Below are positions 44,262-53,920 of a DNA stretch of 64,000 nucleotides, one piece after another. A program made the position numbers and the translations under genes. The DNA comes from Dastarcus helophoroides (taxonomy: Eukaryota > Arthropoda > Insecta > Coleoptera > Bothrideridae), in assembly GCA_028583605.1 (NCBI GenBank), contig CM053326.1:11726587-11790586 (forward strand), written 5' to 3'. Position 1 is the first letter of the stretch. The number at the start of each line of letters is the position of its first letter. The notes beneath the pieces are model-generated. The model was not told where the DNA came from, searched no databases, and was given only the letters and a program-made list of their open reading frames with translations.

Positions 44262-44728
44262 GTTTTATTTCTGGTAAAATTTCTTAAGATGTAAATAATA
44301 TATCGACATAAATAAAAATGAACTGTGTTTGGGAAGACTACGTTCACAAAAATACATTTTACCTTGTCACAAGAAAACTGAGGGTGATGGGAAAAAATAA
44401 GTACGGTTTTAGGATGGGGGTAGGTAGTCCAAATACAATTTACTTACCAGAGTTTATGTGACAAAATCAGTGTTGGCCAGTGTTACTGTTTCATATTATC
44501 TCGACAATTTAGAGTGTGTTTATAGAAAACTGGGTATAGATTTAGATTGTTTTTTTTAGAAAATTTGGTTCAAGAACATTTTTCAAAGAAAATAATTTTT
44601 TCCGGATGAAAAAAATAAAATATATTTTCCCAGCCAGATTTTTGGAAGTTTCGACCCTTCTAAAGAACACTGCCTACTCCCAGAGAAAAATATCGGCTTT
44701 AACTCACGTTTCTATTGTCAACAGTTAA
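44262..44728. other. Spacer, no feature seen
   Basis: A/T-rich sequence between the LINE tail and the Tc1 remnant. The right part may belong to the Tc1-like copy. Confidence 0.4.
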
Positions 44729-44961
44729 CAGAATCAAAGTAAAAATTAAAATACAAAACTGGTCCCCTAAAACCAAGAAAGATTAAAAAACACAACAAAG
44801 GTTCCTCTAACGCGTTTCGACAGCCAAGCTATCATCTTCAGAGAGATACTGCAACCTTTGTTGCGTTTTTCAATTTTTCTTGGTTTCAGGAGACAAGTTT
44901 TATATTTCAATTTTTGAGGATAATCAAGGACCAGTCCGTTCCACCAGAATCAAAGTAAAAA
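44729..44961. mobile_element. Palindromic Penelope-tail insertion with 17-bp target duplication
   Basis: A perfect 17-bp direct repeat CAGAATCAAAGTAAAAA (44729-44745 and 44945-44961) brackets 199 bp. The insert is two Penelope-type tails head to head: a minus copy (GGTCCCCTAAAACCAAGAAAG at 44761 to ATCATCTTCAGAG at 44845) and a plus copy (CAACCTTTGTTGCG to CTTGGTTTCAGGAGACAAG near 44897), then TGAGGATAATCAAGGACCAG. It interrupts a Tc1-like relic. It carries no coding sequence, so it moved non-autonomously. Confidence 0.8.
44805..44845 (-). ncRNA. Hammerhead-ribozyme-like motif
   Basis: On the minus strand: CTCT (stem I), CTGAAGA (fits the CUGANGA core), T, hairpin GATAGC-TTG-GCTGTC (six pairs, one G-U), GAAA, minimal stem III AC-GC-GT, cleavage triplet GTT (NUH type), and AGAG closing stem I. 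All conserved hammerhead positions are present. A stem III this short is known for hammerheads of Penelope-like elements, which may need dimers to cut. Confidence 0.55.
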
Positions 44962-45322
44962 AATGAAAAATGAGAGTGGTCAAACAAAACGTGTTGGGAA
45001 TTGTTGTCGAAAACGTCTAACAACACCACGAAGTGATAGAAAAATAAGAGATATTTGCTTGCAAAACCAACCCAAAAGCAGTAAAATGCTAACAAAAATG
45101 GTCCAAAACTATCAGAAATGAACTTTTTTGAGAGAACCATTCGAAGGTTCGAAGACATTGGAAGAGCAAGGTTTTAAGTGTTGCAGGCCTATAAAAAAAA
45201 AACAAGATTGACCAAAGCTATGAAAAAAGTGGTTGGAGTGGGCTAAAAATCATCATTCTATGTGTTCAGAAGATTGGAAAAGTTTCAAATTTAGTGTTTC
45301 TAATAATATGGCCACCCACTGT
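44962..45322 (+). pseudogene. Tc1-like transposase fragment with right terminus
   Basis: In shifting plus frames: SDRKIRDICLQNQPKSSKML, ERTIRRFEDIGRARF-like, AYKKKTRLTKAMKKVV, and SEDWKKF-like. These are the paired HTH and the K-x-R-L-T-K-x-M-K-K stretch before the catalytic domain of Tc1 transposases. It is followed almost at once by TCTAATAATATGGCCACCCAC ending CTG at about 45322, a Tc1-type terminus next to TA. The catalytic DDE part is deleted. Confidence 0.7.
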
Positions 45323-45399
45323 ATATGTCAGTGCCAATATCAGTGCCATTTGTCGGGGTCCCCTAGACAATGGAGGCCCTAAGCTCTATCTTGTGTAGC

Positions 45400-45700
45400 T
45401 TATAAAAGAGATGTTTTTTTTTTAGTTTTGCGTATCACCACATATAGGGCGCAAGTAACAAAATGCAGAGTTCCGAAATTAACCTCAACATTACAATAAG
45501 TGTTGAAAATTTTGTCAAAATACAACAAGTGGTTTAGTTACAGTGGATTTTGAAAGTTAGTAAGCCGTTCAAAAATTCAGATTTTTTCGAAAATTTCAAT
45601 TTGATTTTAAAAATAACAATTTTATTGGTAATTTTGACATTTTTCTAAATTTTCGATTGTTTTTAAAGGGGAAGCTACAGGGGGAGACTAAGTCATACAG
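45400..45700. other. Spacer with filler-like sequence
   Basis: The TCAAAATCCA and TTTCGAAAATTTCAAT texture resembles the degenerate filler. No gene. Confidence 0.4.
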
Positions 45701-47180
45701 AAATCCTAGAACTTGTAATTGGGACAACTGTTAAGTGAAACTGAAGAGGGACTGAAATACTGTCCGACTACATCTAAATCCCCAGTGGACATTGAAATGA
45801 TGTGCGATGTAATCAATATCGCTATCAAAATAGCTTACGAAGAAAACCGCCCAATGAAGACGAGGAAGATGTGGAATCACGAACTTTTTCGTCTAAAGGC
45901 AGAAACACGTAGGAAATTAAACGGGCCAAAAAGTACCGGACGTTGGAAGGAATCTAAAACCTCAAGACGAGAATATGTAAGTGCCATTTAAAAGGCAAAA
46001 AAGATTTCCCGGAGGAAGTACTGTGAGGGGATTAAAAATTCTCAAAATGCACTAGACTCTAGAAGGTATTGCAAAAGAACAACCAGAGTATACTGAGATC
46101 CTTGCAAACACCACAAGGAGAATATACGCATTCTGAGGAGAGATCCCTGGGGGTTTTACTTCAGACGCACTTCTCGGGATGCTTACCCCTTCCTGCACAA
46201 CAAGGCAGCCAAAACCGCAAAATCGGCGATCAAGTCAAAGCTGGAGATTAGCTTACAAACACTATTTGACATAACCATATAAATCACCTGGCCCAGACGG
46301 AGTACTATCAATAATCCTACAACAAGGAGTTGAAGCCCTAGCTTGTGCACAATATCGGGAACCTGCGTGGCCATAGGGTATGTGTCTCTGGACTGGAGAA
46401 GGACGATAGTGGTTTTTATAGCTAAACGAGGGCAAAGCGCATACGTCCAGGCAAAGTCTTTCAGGCCAATCAACTTGACATAATTTATGCTCGAGACAAT
46501 GGAAAAGTTTGTTGATAGGTATATTGGAGACGATGCGCTAAGGAATTTTCCCTTGCATCGGCATCAGTATGCCTACCAAGCAGGTAAATCCTTCGATTTA
46601 AATTTGCATGAACTCACACGCAGGATTGAAGAAGCTATCATAAACTTCTTAGACATTGAAGATGCGTTTGACAATACGCCATATCCATTCGCTAAAAGAA
46701 CCACAGAAAAGCATGAGGTCGATCCTGCGGTAACTCATTGGATAAACTTTATACTCCAAAACAAAAGAATGACATCACTAGGAAATGTATCGATAGCAGA
46801 ATCTGCACTTCCTGGCTGTCCTCAGGTAGGGTATTGTCACTACTCCTGGGAAGCCCTTGGGTGGATGATCTGCTGAAGATACTAGAACAAGGAAGATTTA
46901 ATGCGCAAGGATACGCAGATGATTTAACCCTACTAATCAGAGGCAAATTTCCAGGGCCCGCATCCATCAGCATTAATGTAACGGGCACTGAACATTACAG
47001 AAAAGTGGTATTTAGTGGAGGGACTAACAGTGAACTAATCTGCGAAAAACACGATATTTGCATTCACTCAAAAAAGGAATCTTGATGACTTAAAGAGGGT
47101 TAGTTTAGTAGGACAAGAAATTCCGATGAACGAGACTTACTTTAGATACCAATCTTGGCTTCGATGCTCATGTGGAAAAG
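45660..47180 (+). pseudogene. Jockey-type LINE, linker and reverse transcriptase part
   Basis: Plus strand, several frames. 45719-45991 (VDIEMMCDVINIAIKIAYEE, KTRKMWNHELFRLKAETRRK) is the endonuclease-RT linker. 46270-46480 has SPGPDGV-like remnants. 46487-46876 (LETMEKFVDRYIGDDAL, HRHQYAYQAGKSFDLNLHEL, NFLDIEDAFDNTPY, ALPGCPQ) and 46738-47085 (LLKILEQGRFNAQGYADDLT, LLIRGKFPG) are RT fingers, palm and the catalytic Y-A-D-D. Then NLDDLKRVSLVGQEIPMNE and TNLGFDAHVEK run to 47180. Frame shifts make it dead. It continues after the hAT at 50895. Confidence 0.88.
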
Positions 47181-47569
47181 CAGGACCGTAACCAGGACCT
47201 TTTTTCGGGGAGTGCTGCGATCCTTCTGCTAAAACTACATAGTATTTGTTTGCGTTTAGGTTAGAGCTAAGAAGCCACGGTCCAATACTACTTTACTATT
47301 AATATTATTATTGTATACAAGTATACTAAAATATAAAAACATACACTAAAAACATTTCTAGAGTCTAACTCTTCTAATATACTGACAAAGTAATTTAACA
47401 ACGACGTTGCCTATTTATCTTAATTTAATTTCCAAATAAAAACAGATATGTGGGTAAGATGATAAAGTTACTCGAAAGATATTCCTTTTCTAAAATTCAT
47501 CTTTGAACTGTCTTCTATAACCTGCACTTATTTATAAAAAATTCCTCTAGACAGTGCCCTGTTTAAAGA

Positions 47570-48830
47570 CATAATTTGTGGTCAGCTGGACAAACATCTT
47601 TTTTTTAAATTTTTTTCAAGTTTCGATTAAATTCATAATTTTAGCTTTTATCTTAAATTTAAAGTTTGCACCCGAACATTTCGAATTTGGATATTCTTTC
47701 TAAATTCTGGAAGATTAGATGTTTTTTTTTTTAGTTTAAGTTTCCTCTTAGCGTCTAACTTTTTTCTAACTGGCAGTAACTTTAATTCCTACGTTTTTTA
47801 TTTTGGGCAATTTAGGGAATTATTTTTGCTATCTGAATTTGCAATATCGAAATGCATTTGATTCTTCCGAATTTCGAAAATAGGTTTTTGCTATAAAGTT
47901 ATTTATCGTTTTTTTTTTCGTAAGTTTTACCTTTAATCTCAAAATTTCGGCCTTTTTTGGAAATTTTCAATTTGAATTAGATTTTTTGCTAAATGCGAAG
48001 TATGTTAATACTTTTACTTTTTTTCTCAAAATTCGAAGTTTAATATCTTGGTATTTACTTCAAACCCAAAAATATTTTTGAAACTTCGATTCTTTCTAGA
48101 AACCTGGAAATTTTGCCAAAATTTTTGTGAAAAATGTCAGATATCGAAATTCTGAACTTAATCTTGAGTTTTTTGAATTTGGAATTTTAATTCGAAATGT
48201 CTAGAAAATCTACATTTTAGAGTAGACAAATTCGTTCTAGAAAAAGTTTAATTATGACCGTGTTTATACTTGAAAGTAACCAAAATTCATTAATAAATAT
48301 TTCTGAAAATATTAACTTTTTTAGAAATTTTGAATTTCCGAATAAAAAGTGGGATATGTTAATTCTTAACAAATTTACCTGTTCGAACTCGAAATTTTTA
48401 GTTTTCTAAATTCGAAATTTTGGAAATAAGTTGACATTTAGAATTACTGTCTAAATCTGAAGAAAAAAGAAGATATAATTTTTGAAAAAAACGTTTAAAG
48501 TCAAAATTTTCTAAAACAACCAATCTCTAATTTCCAAAAGGTGAAATATATTAACAAAAACTAATAACACTCGACATTTTGTCTTAAAACAAGATTTAAA
48601 AAATAAACTTTGATATTTCCCGAAATTTTAGTGTTTTCTCAAAATGGCCAGGGGATTTTTTAAAAATTAAATGTCTAGAAAATCAAAATATTTTGAAAAG
48701 TCTGAATTTTGAACCAGTGCTAACGTAAAACTTTTGAAAAATAAACTAAAGTCATTAAGCTTTTTTGAGCTTGTCATAAAAAGTTGTAAAAATTTTATAA
48801 ATTTTCTAAAAATATGAATCTAAAGTGAAA
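47570..48830. repeat. Degenerate filler inside the hAT
   Basis: T-rich, loosely periodic repetition of words such as TTCGAAATTT, AAATTTTCGA and TTTTGAAATT. Same texture as 57880-60300 but on the opposite strand. Confidence 0.55.
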
Positions 48831-48837
48831 ATGTCGT

Positions 48838-49060
48838 TCTAATGCACAGACAATAGGTTTGAACATTCATTAGATTCGAAGTTTGGAAAACAAATACTGG
48901 TTTCGATCTTGTTAGATCTCGTCAGTTTCGTCAGTTTGGTACATCCAACTCGAATGCTAACAAATGTTCCGACAAGTAAGTACTAAAAAATTCACAGACG
49001 TCAAGCGTGTACTACCACCTATTGGTCCATAGAGAAACTATGGCCATCGCCAACAATGTC
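48838..49060. repeat. Shared 200-bp module, copy 2
   Basis: Counterpart of 27657-27870 (landmarks given there), followed at 49105 by a Penelope-type tail. Confidence 0.65.
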
Positions 49061-49165
49061 GTGATTAAAAGTAAAAAATGTATTTCTTAATTAAAGTTGA
49101 AATTTGTTAAAACACAGAACTTGTCCCCTGAAACCAAGAAAAATTAAAAAACACAACAAGGGTTG

Positions 49166-49206
49166 CTCTAACGCGTTTCGACAGCCAAGCTGTCATCTTC
49201 AGAGAG
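49166..49206 (-). ncRNA. Hammerhead-ribozyme-like motif, best copy
   Basis: On the minus strand: CTCT, CTGAAGA, T, GACAGC-TTG-GCTGTC, GAAA, ACGCGT, T, AGAG. Stem I is CTCT/AGAG. Stem II has six Watson-Crick pairs. Core boxes CUGANGA and GAAA are exact. Stem III is two pairs (AC/GT), and the cleavage site follows GUU. Compared with the copies that read GATAGC, the GACAGC stem has a matching change on its other side (GCTGTC against GCTATC), a compensatory pair. Confidence 0.6.
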
Positions 49207-49320
49207 AAACTAACATCTAATCTTAAAATTAACCCTTATATACTAAGAATATTCAGTTCGTGCGTGATCGGCCGCACCCGAACGCGCATTCGATCATACA
49301 CGTCGTTATGTCACAATTTC

Positions 49321-49752
49321 TTATCTATCAACCTTAACTATTTTTAACAGAGATGAATGGCCTAAAGGTCCAGCGCAACCATTCATAAGGTTGTTTCCAG
49401 CCTTATGGATGGCTAAGCTCTCACATGCATTTAACATATAATTCTTATTAACTACTCTTAACAATTTAATATTATTATCTATCCTATGATCTAATTCAAA
49501 AGCATGTAGAGCCACACTTGACTTCTCAGTTCTTCCGTACCTCAAATGAGCCAAATGTTCTTTCAGTCGGATTTTAAGAGATCGTCTAGTTTGTCCGACA
49601 TACTTTTGAGGACAATCCCTACATGAAATTTGGTAAATACCATATAATTTGTTAACTAAATTAGAAATGTCAATACCTTTTGGAAGTCGAATTTTGGAGA
49701 AAAGAGTTAAATTTTCCAAATCGTAATCAAAATACAAACAAATCAACTTCAT
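49321..49752 (-). pseudogene. Penelope GIY-YIG endonuclease domain (C-terminal part of ORF)
   Basis: 144 codons without a stop: LPKGIDISNLVNKL, YGIYQISCRDCPQKYVGQT, RRSLKIRLKEHLAHLRYG, ALHAFELDHRIDNNIKLL, NACESLAIHKAGNNLMNGC and GPLGHSSLLKIVKVDR-stop. G-I-Y ... Y-V-G with the following R-x-S-L-x-x-R-x-x-E-H is the GIY-YIG nuclease core, with the Cys-x2-Cys insert usual in Penelope-like elements. The nuclease end is intact as a frame, but the linked RT is missing, so it is a fragment. Confidence 0.88.
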
Positions 49753-50894
49753 AACAAAAAATTTCGAAATTTTTTATTATGAAGTTAAAAGTTTTTGAAA
49801 AATTTAAAAATTTCGAATTAAGCTGATGGGTTAAAGTTATTAAAAATATTCTGAATTTTCCAACTTAAAAATGCTCAATTTTTGTGTAAAACTCGAGATT
49901 TATAAAAAAAATCTACATTTTAGACATTTTTTTTAAGTTCAATCGCCCTGTTAGAAAAATTATAAAAGAAATTTATACAAATAACTTATTAAAAAATGTC
50001 TTCTCAAAATAATGGCTTACAAGAGATTTTGATTTTTTAGTAAAAGGCCTAATATTCAAAATTTTATTCAAATACCGAATTTAAAATTTAAATTTTTAAA
50101 TTCCAAAACTGCAAAACTATTATCACAAAATCCAAGTTTTTCTTAAAATTTGGTGTTAAATCTCGAAAAATTGCTTGTATAAATTTCCAGTTCTTCTCAA
50201 AATTTGAATTTTTTTTTAAATGGGGAGTTTAAGCTTGAAAAACTTGCAAAATTCAACATTATTTTAATAAAATTTAAAACGTAAGATTGAAATTAAATTT
50301 CAAATAAAAAAGAAATTTCAAGAAAAGTTTAAATTTTTCTAGAAACAAAATCTCTGATTTAAAAGTCAAAATTCTGGAAAAAATTCGAATGAGTGTAAGG
50401 TAAAAATTTTAAGATTTAGGGTGAAAATTCGAGAATGAACTCGAAATTTTAAGAACTTCTTCATTTGAAAATGTTATATTCCTTCTGAATATCCTGAGTA
50501 TAACCTAAAATCTATTTTTTTTCATTTCGACTGAGATTGTAAATTGTTTTTTTTTTGTTAATTGTGAATTTTGGCTTGTTAATGACTTTTTTTAGAGTAT
50601 TTTACCTTTTTGGCGCCTTCTTTAGCTTTTTGTTTTTGTCTAATTTAACATTTTGCTCACCTTTTTACCTTGCTTGATTGTGCTTATAATTCGGTCTCTA
50701 ATAATAAGAAATGGCACCAAATTTGAAAAAAAAACATCCTTGGATTTCAGTACGAAAACAAAATGATTCATTAAAAATGGTTTTTAAAAAGGTCGCACAT
50801 CTGGAAAGTTCAGTTCTATCGAGTGTGAAGCCAAAAAAATTCGGAGGGGGGGGGGGTGATGCAGCCCCCTAGCCCCCCCCTGGTTACGGGCCTG

Positions 50895-51030
50895 TGGAAA
50901 AGTTATTACCAAAGCTACTAAGGCCCTATGGGCTTACGGAGGCAGGATAGGTAAACAATGGGGACTCAGACCAGCGATGGTTCACTGAATATATTTCAAG
51001 ATTATAGTACCCATAACAACATATGAGACA
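50895..51030 (+). pseudogene. Jockey LINE, continuation after hAT
   Basis: Reads KVITKATKALWAYGGRIGKQ, WGLRPAMVH, IIVPITTYE. This is the thumb region of Jockey reverse transcriptases (the K-A-x-x-x-L-W-x-x-x-x-x-x-G-K-x-W-G-L motif). It breaks off at about 51030. Confidence 0.8.
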
Positions 51031-51872
51031 CCTGTACCAAATAAAGTCACGTTAAAGTTTGATGTCTTGTAAATTTGGCATAGTTAAACAAAATTTCTTT
51101 AAATTTTAATGGGAGCACATTTAGCTTGCTTACTTTGAGCCAGCAGATAAACATCTCCGTGGAGTAAACCCTTATACATTGTTTATTTTTTTAAAGCAAT
51201 GCTTCGGCCTTATTAGGATATAGGGGGTGGGGGAATAAATTTCAAAGAAAAATTTTCATGATATCGAAAAATATATATTTCCGTGAAAATAACTGATAAT
51301 AAAATACTTGTCTAAACTTAAGTAGCAAACACCTCGGCTTACTTTATACTTATCCTGACTGGAGATAATTAAAAAGAATCTTACGTGGAATGTTACACTT
51401 TCACTGACGGTGTGAATAACTCGCTTGTTTTGATTATTTAAAATAATACCTCTTTGTCATATGCATCATATTGGCAAACTTAACAAAATAAAAAACAGAA
51501 GCAACTGGTAAGAAATGTCCATATTAATACCGTGGCCTTATTAAGCACACCTAAGCTCAAATGATCAACAGGTGGAAATCGCAACTAAATACATACTAAA
51601 TAAGCTCTACATACCAACTTTATTTCATAAACACAAAATGTGCACCTATGCAAGTTGTTAGCGCAAAAAACAGATAAAAACACTGCAACCTGATTTTAGT
51701 TTACAATTAAATTACATGTTTTAAAAACAGTTTGCTTTAGGATAGCCATCCAAATTCATTTGATCAAATAGTAGAAAACTACGATCAGAGTGTTTAGTGG
51801 TTTTTAAAATAAGGGCAGTTGGCCTTACTAAGGGCTTATGATCTTGGTACAAGTACTTTGGATATTTAATTT
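51031..51872. mobile_element. 0.84-kb insertion in Jockey LINE, family unknown
   Basis: Inferred because the LINE protein jumps from PITTYE (51030) to WEHKTRKKDSITKLSKVQRL (51873 onward) with the expected spacing once this is removed. No clear TIRs, target duplication or coding region were found. GGCCTTATTA-type words recur at about 51208, 51535 and 51812. Confidence 0.5.
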
Positions 51873-52165
51873 GGGAGCACAAAACTAGAAAAAAGGATAG
51901 CATTACTAAACTAAGCAAGGTACAAAGGTTAGCTTGCTTAGGAATGACAAGGGTGATGTAACCAAGGCCCACTGCAGCCATGGAAGGAGTGCTCAATCTG
52001 CCTCCACTTCATTTGGTGATGGAGGACGGAGATCCTGTCAGCAGCCTACAGGCTAAAAACAAACAAGTGTGGAATGGTGTCGCCCAGGTTAACATGCCAT
52101 ACAGAAATATTCAAGCGGATTTATGCGAATCATACGCTAAGTATATCATCGACAGTCATAATTTT
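51873..52165 (+). pseudogene. Jockey LINE, continuation before RNase H
   Basis: WEHKTRKKDSITKLSKVQRL, ACLGMTRVM-stop, PRPTAAMEGVLNLPPLHLVM. L-x-K-x-Q-R-x-A-C-L-G-x-T and P-T-A-A-x-E-x-x-L-x-L-P-P-L are characteristic of Jockey and R1 elements, between RT and RNase H. A Penelope tail interrupts the reading at about 52165. Confidence 0.8.
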
Positions 52166-52375
52166 GATGGAACGGACTGGTCCTTGGTTATCTTCAAAAA
52201 CTGAAAAACAAAACTTGTCCCCTGAAACCAAGAAAGATTAAAAAACACAACAAAGGTTGAAACCAAGAAACCAAGAAAGATTAAAAAACACAACAAAGGT
52301 TGCTGTAACGCGTTTCGACAGCCAAGCTATCATCTTCACAGAGTATCTTTCTTGGTTTCAGGGAACAAGTTATGT
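52165..52375 (-). mobile_element. Penelope-type tail with internal duplication
   Basis: GGAACGGACTGGTCCTTGG, then AACTTGTCCCCTGAAACCAAG (52208). The following word AAGATTAAAAAACACAACAA appears twice (about 52232 and 52279), a short tandem duplication. The CGCGTTTCGACAGCCAAGC segment and a short plus-oriented end follow (TTTCTTGGTTTCAGGGAACAAG near 52347). The hammerhead-like motif here (52303-52344) has lost core bases (GTGAAGA). Confidence 0.65.
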
Positions 52376-53350
52376 TTTTCAACCATCGGACAGATCAAAG
52401 AGAATTCCCAACTTTCATAAACCCTACCGGGTAGAAATACCGGAAAGAGGAGTGCAGTTAACAGAACTAAAAAGAGAGAGTGAGAGGATCAGTCTGGTTC
52501 ATAGATGGATCCAAAACAAAGATAAGTACTTGTGCGGGAATAACCGGCAAAAAACCAGGGAATGAATTTTACATAAACCTGGGAACTTCGGTAACCATAT
52601 TTCAGGCAGAAGTTACTGCAATAATAGCCTGTGTAGAAGAAATGATCAGGAGGTCTTATGAAAACAAAAGGATCCTGATCTATAGCGATAGCCCAGCAAC
52701 ACTAAATGCGCGGAGAGCTTACGAAATTAACAATAGAACGGTCAAAGATTGTGTTGATAAGCTAAACAAATTAACACATTACAACACAGATTTATACTTC
52801 GATCGGGAAATTGAAGAAAATGAAAAATCACACCTTCTAGCTAAAATAGGACCCGAAATTCCTCTAGTAGGACCCGAACCTGCTTGTTCACTTACTTACA
52901 GGGCAGCAAGAGAGGTCAAACAAAGGCAAGATCGTCATAAGGGAACTACTAAGGGAAGAACTCACCCACTCACTGGAGGGAGGACAATGGCCTCAGGTAA
53001 TCGCAGATATTTATTGGCGGACCATCTGAAAAGAGAGCCAGGGAACTCCTAAGGTTAAGCAAAAATCAGCTTATGTGGACCGTTGAACTATTTAGGGACT
53101 TTGTGCCCTAATGAAACATCTTACAACATTTGGCGTGAAAGAAAATTCTACTTGTAGAATGTTTGGAGAGGAAGAAGAAACTTCTTTACACATATTCTAT
53201 AAATATCCGGCTCTGGCAAGACACACACTTCAGCTTTGGGAACGCTCTAACTAAGCCAAGGACAATAGTGGAAAAACCCATAAAGAAGGTTCTGGAAATT
53301 TTCAAATGAACGGGCCTTATATGAGTTATCGAGGGGGCTTCAGTGCTGTA
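52376..53350 (+). pseudogene. Jockey LINE, RNase H domain and C-terminus
   Basis: SVWFIDGSKTKISTCAGITG, FQAEVTAIIACVEEMIRR, ILIYSDSPATLNARRAY and SHLLAKIGPE are the ordered RNase H motifs with Asp, Glu and Asp present. They lie mainly in one frame (52480-53052) after a frame change near 52510. The usual zinc-knuckle-like C-terminus follows in broken frames (KENSTCRMFGEEEETSLHIF, about 53140-53200). This closes the Jockey copy that began near 45660, giving about 7.6 kb of which roughly half is inserted DNA. Confidence 0.85.
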
Positions 53351-53920
53351 GGGACAACCAACCTCAAACGAAATAATAATAAAATAAAGTTGCAGACTTT
53401 TTTCCAAAATTTTTAGTTTGTTGAAAGTTTTGACTTTAAAGTGTCGAGTTTTCTAATTTAGAAATTTTTCAAAATTTCCTTCAAAATCTTCATTTTTCAA
53501 AATGTTATTTTATTTTTTTTTTTAATAAACTTAAAAAAAATTTCGACTTCTCTACAAACTTCGATTTTTTCAAAGCTCGCCATTTCTTCAAAATATGTCC
53601 CTTTTTGTAGTATTCGACTATTTTTCAAATTTCCTCCTTTTTTTTGAAAATCTTCATTCAAATAAAAAATACAAATTGTAATTTAAAAAAATGAAGTTGG
53701 TGCCTGTACAGAGAAAATGTATAGTGCGCCATATTTTAGTTTTGTGGGGCTTTGGAGAAGAAGAGGAATTGATCCTTATAAGTAAAGACCGGATGTTATT
53801 GCACTAAAAAATCCCTAAAATTGCGCCATAGCTTGCATTAGAAATTGCCAACAATTGCAGTTTAAACATTACTATAAATTAATTAAGATTAATAAAAAAA
53901 ATTATAATAAAATAACATCA
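53351..53920. repeat. Filler-like spacer
   Basis: T-rich filler words (about 53400-53690), then A/T-rich sequence with no recognisable feature. Confidence 0.4.

Larger units (their letters stand above)
49105..49752 (-). mobile_element. Penelope-like element, 5'-truncated, intact GIY-YIG end
   Basis: Minus strand: open frame 49752-49321, then a 3' tail to about 49105 with the hammerhead-like motif, GTTGTGTTTTTTAATTTT, and TTTCAGGGGACAAGTTCTG at the end. The reverse transcriptase that belongs upstream is absent, and sequence above 49752 is filler. It is the best-preserved Penelope copy in the window and a template for reading the copies at 14001, 17670, 28188, 44746 and 52165. Confidence 0.88.
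47173..50902. mobile_element. 3.7-kb hAT-type element inserted in Jockey LINE
   Basis: The element is 47181-50894 (3714 bp). The left end CAGGACCGTAACCAGG pairs with an inverted right end, which reads CAGGCCCGTAACCAGGGGGG on the minus strand. A perfect 8-bp duplication TGGAAAAG lies at 47173-47180 and 50895-50902, the hAT signature. No transposase is recognisable. The interior is mostly degenerate filler (about 47600-48800 and 49790-50540), plus the shared 200-bp module (48838-49060) and a minus-strand Penelope copy (49105-49752). The LINE protein reads straight across the excised element (HVEK then VITKATKALWA). Confidence 0.88.

Noticed and set aside
46183..46988. Minus-strand open frames opposite the Jockey RT
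   Set aside because: Antisense shadows. The plus strand carries the conserved motifs.
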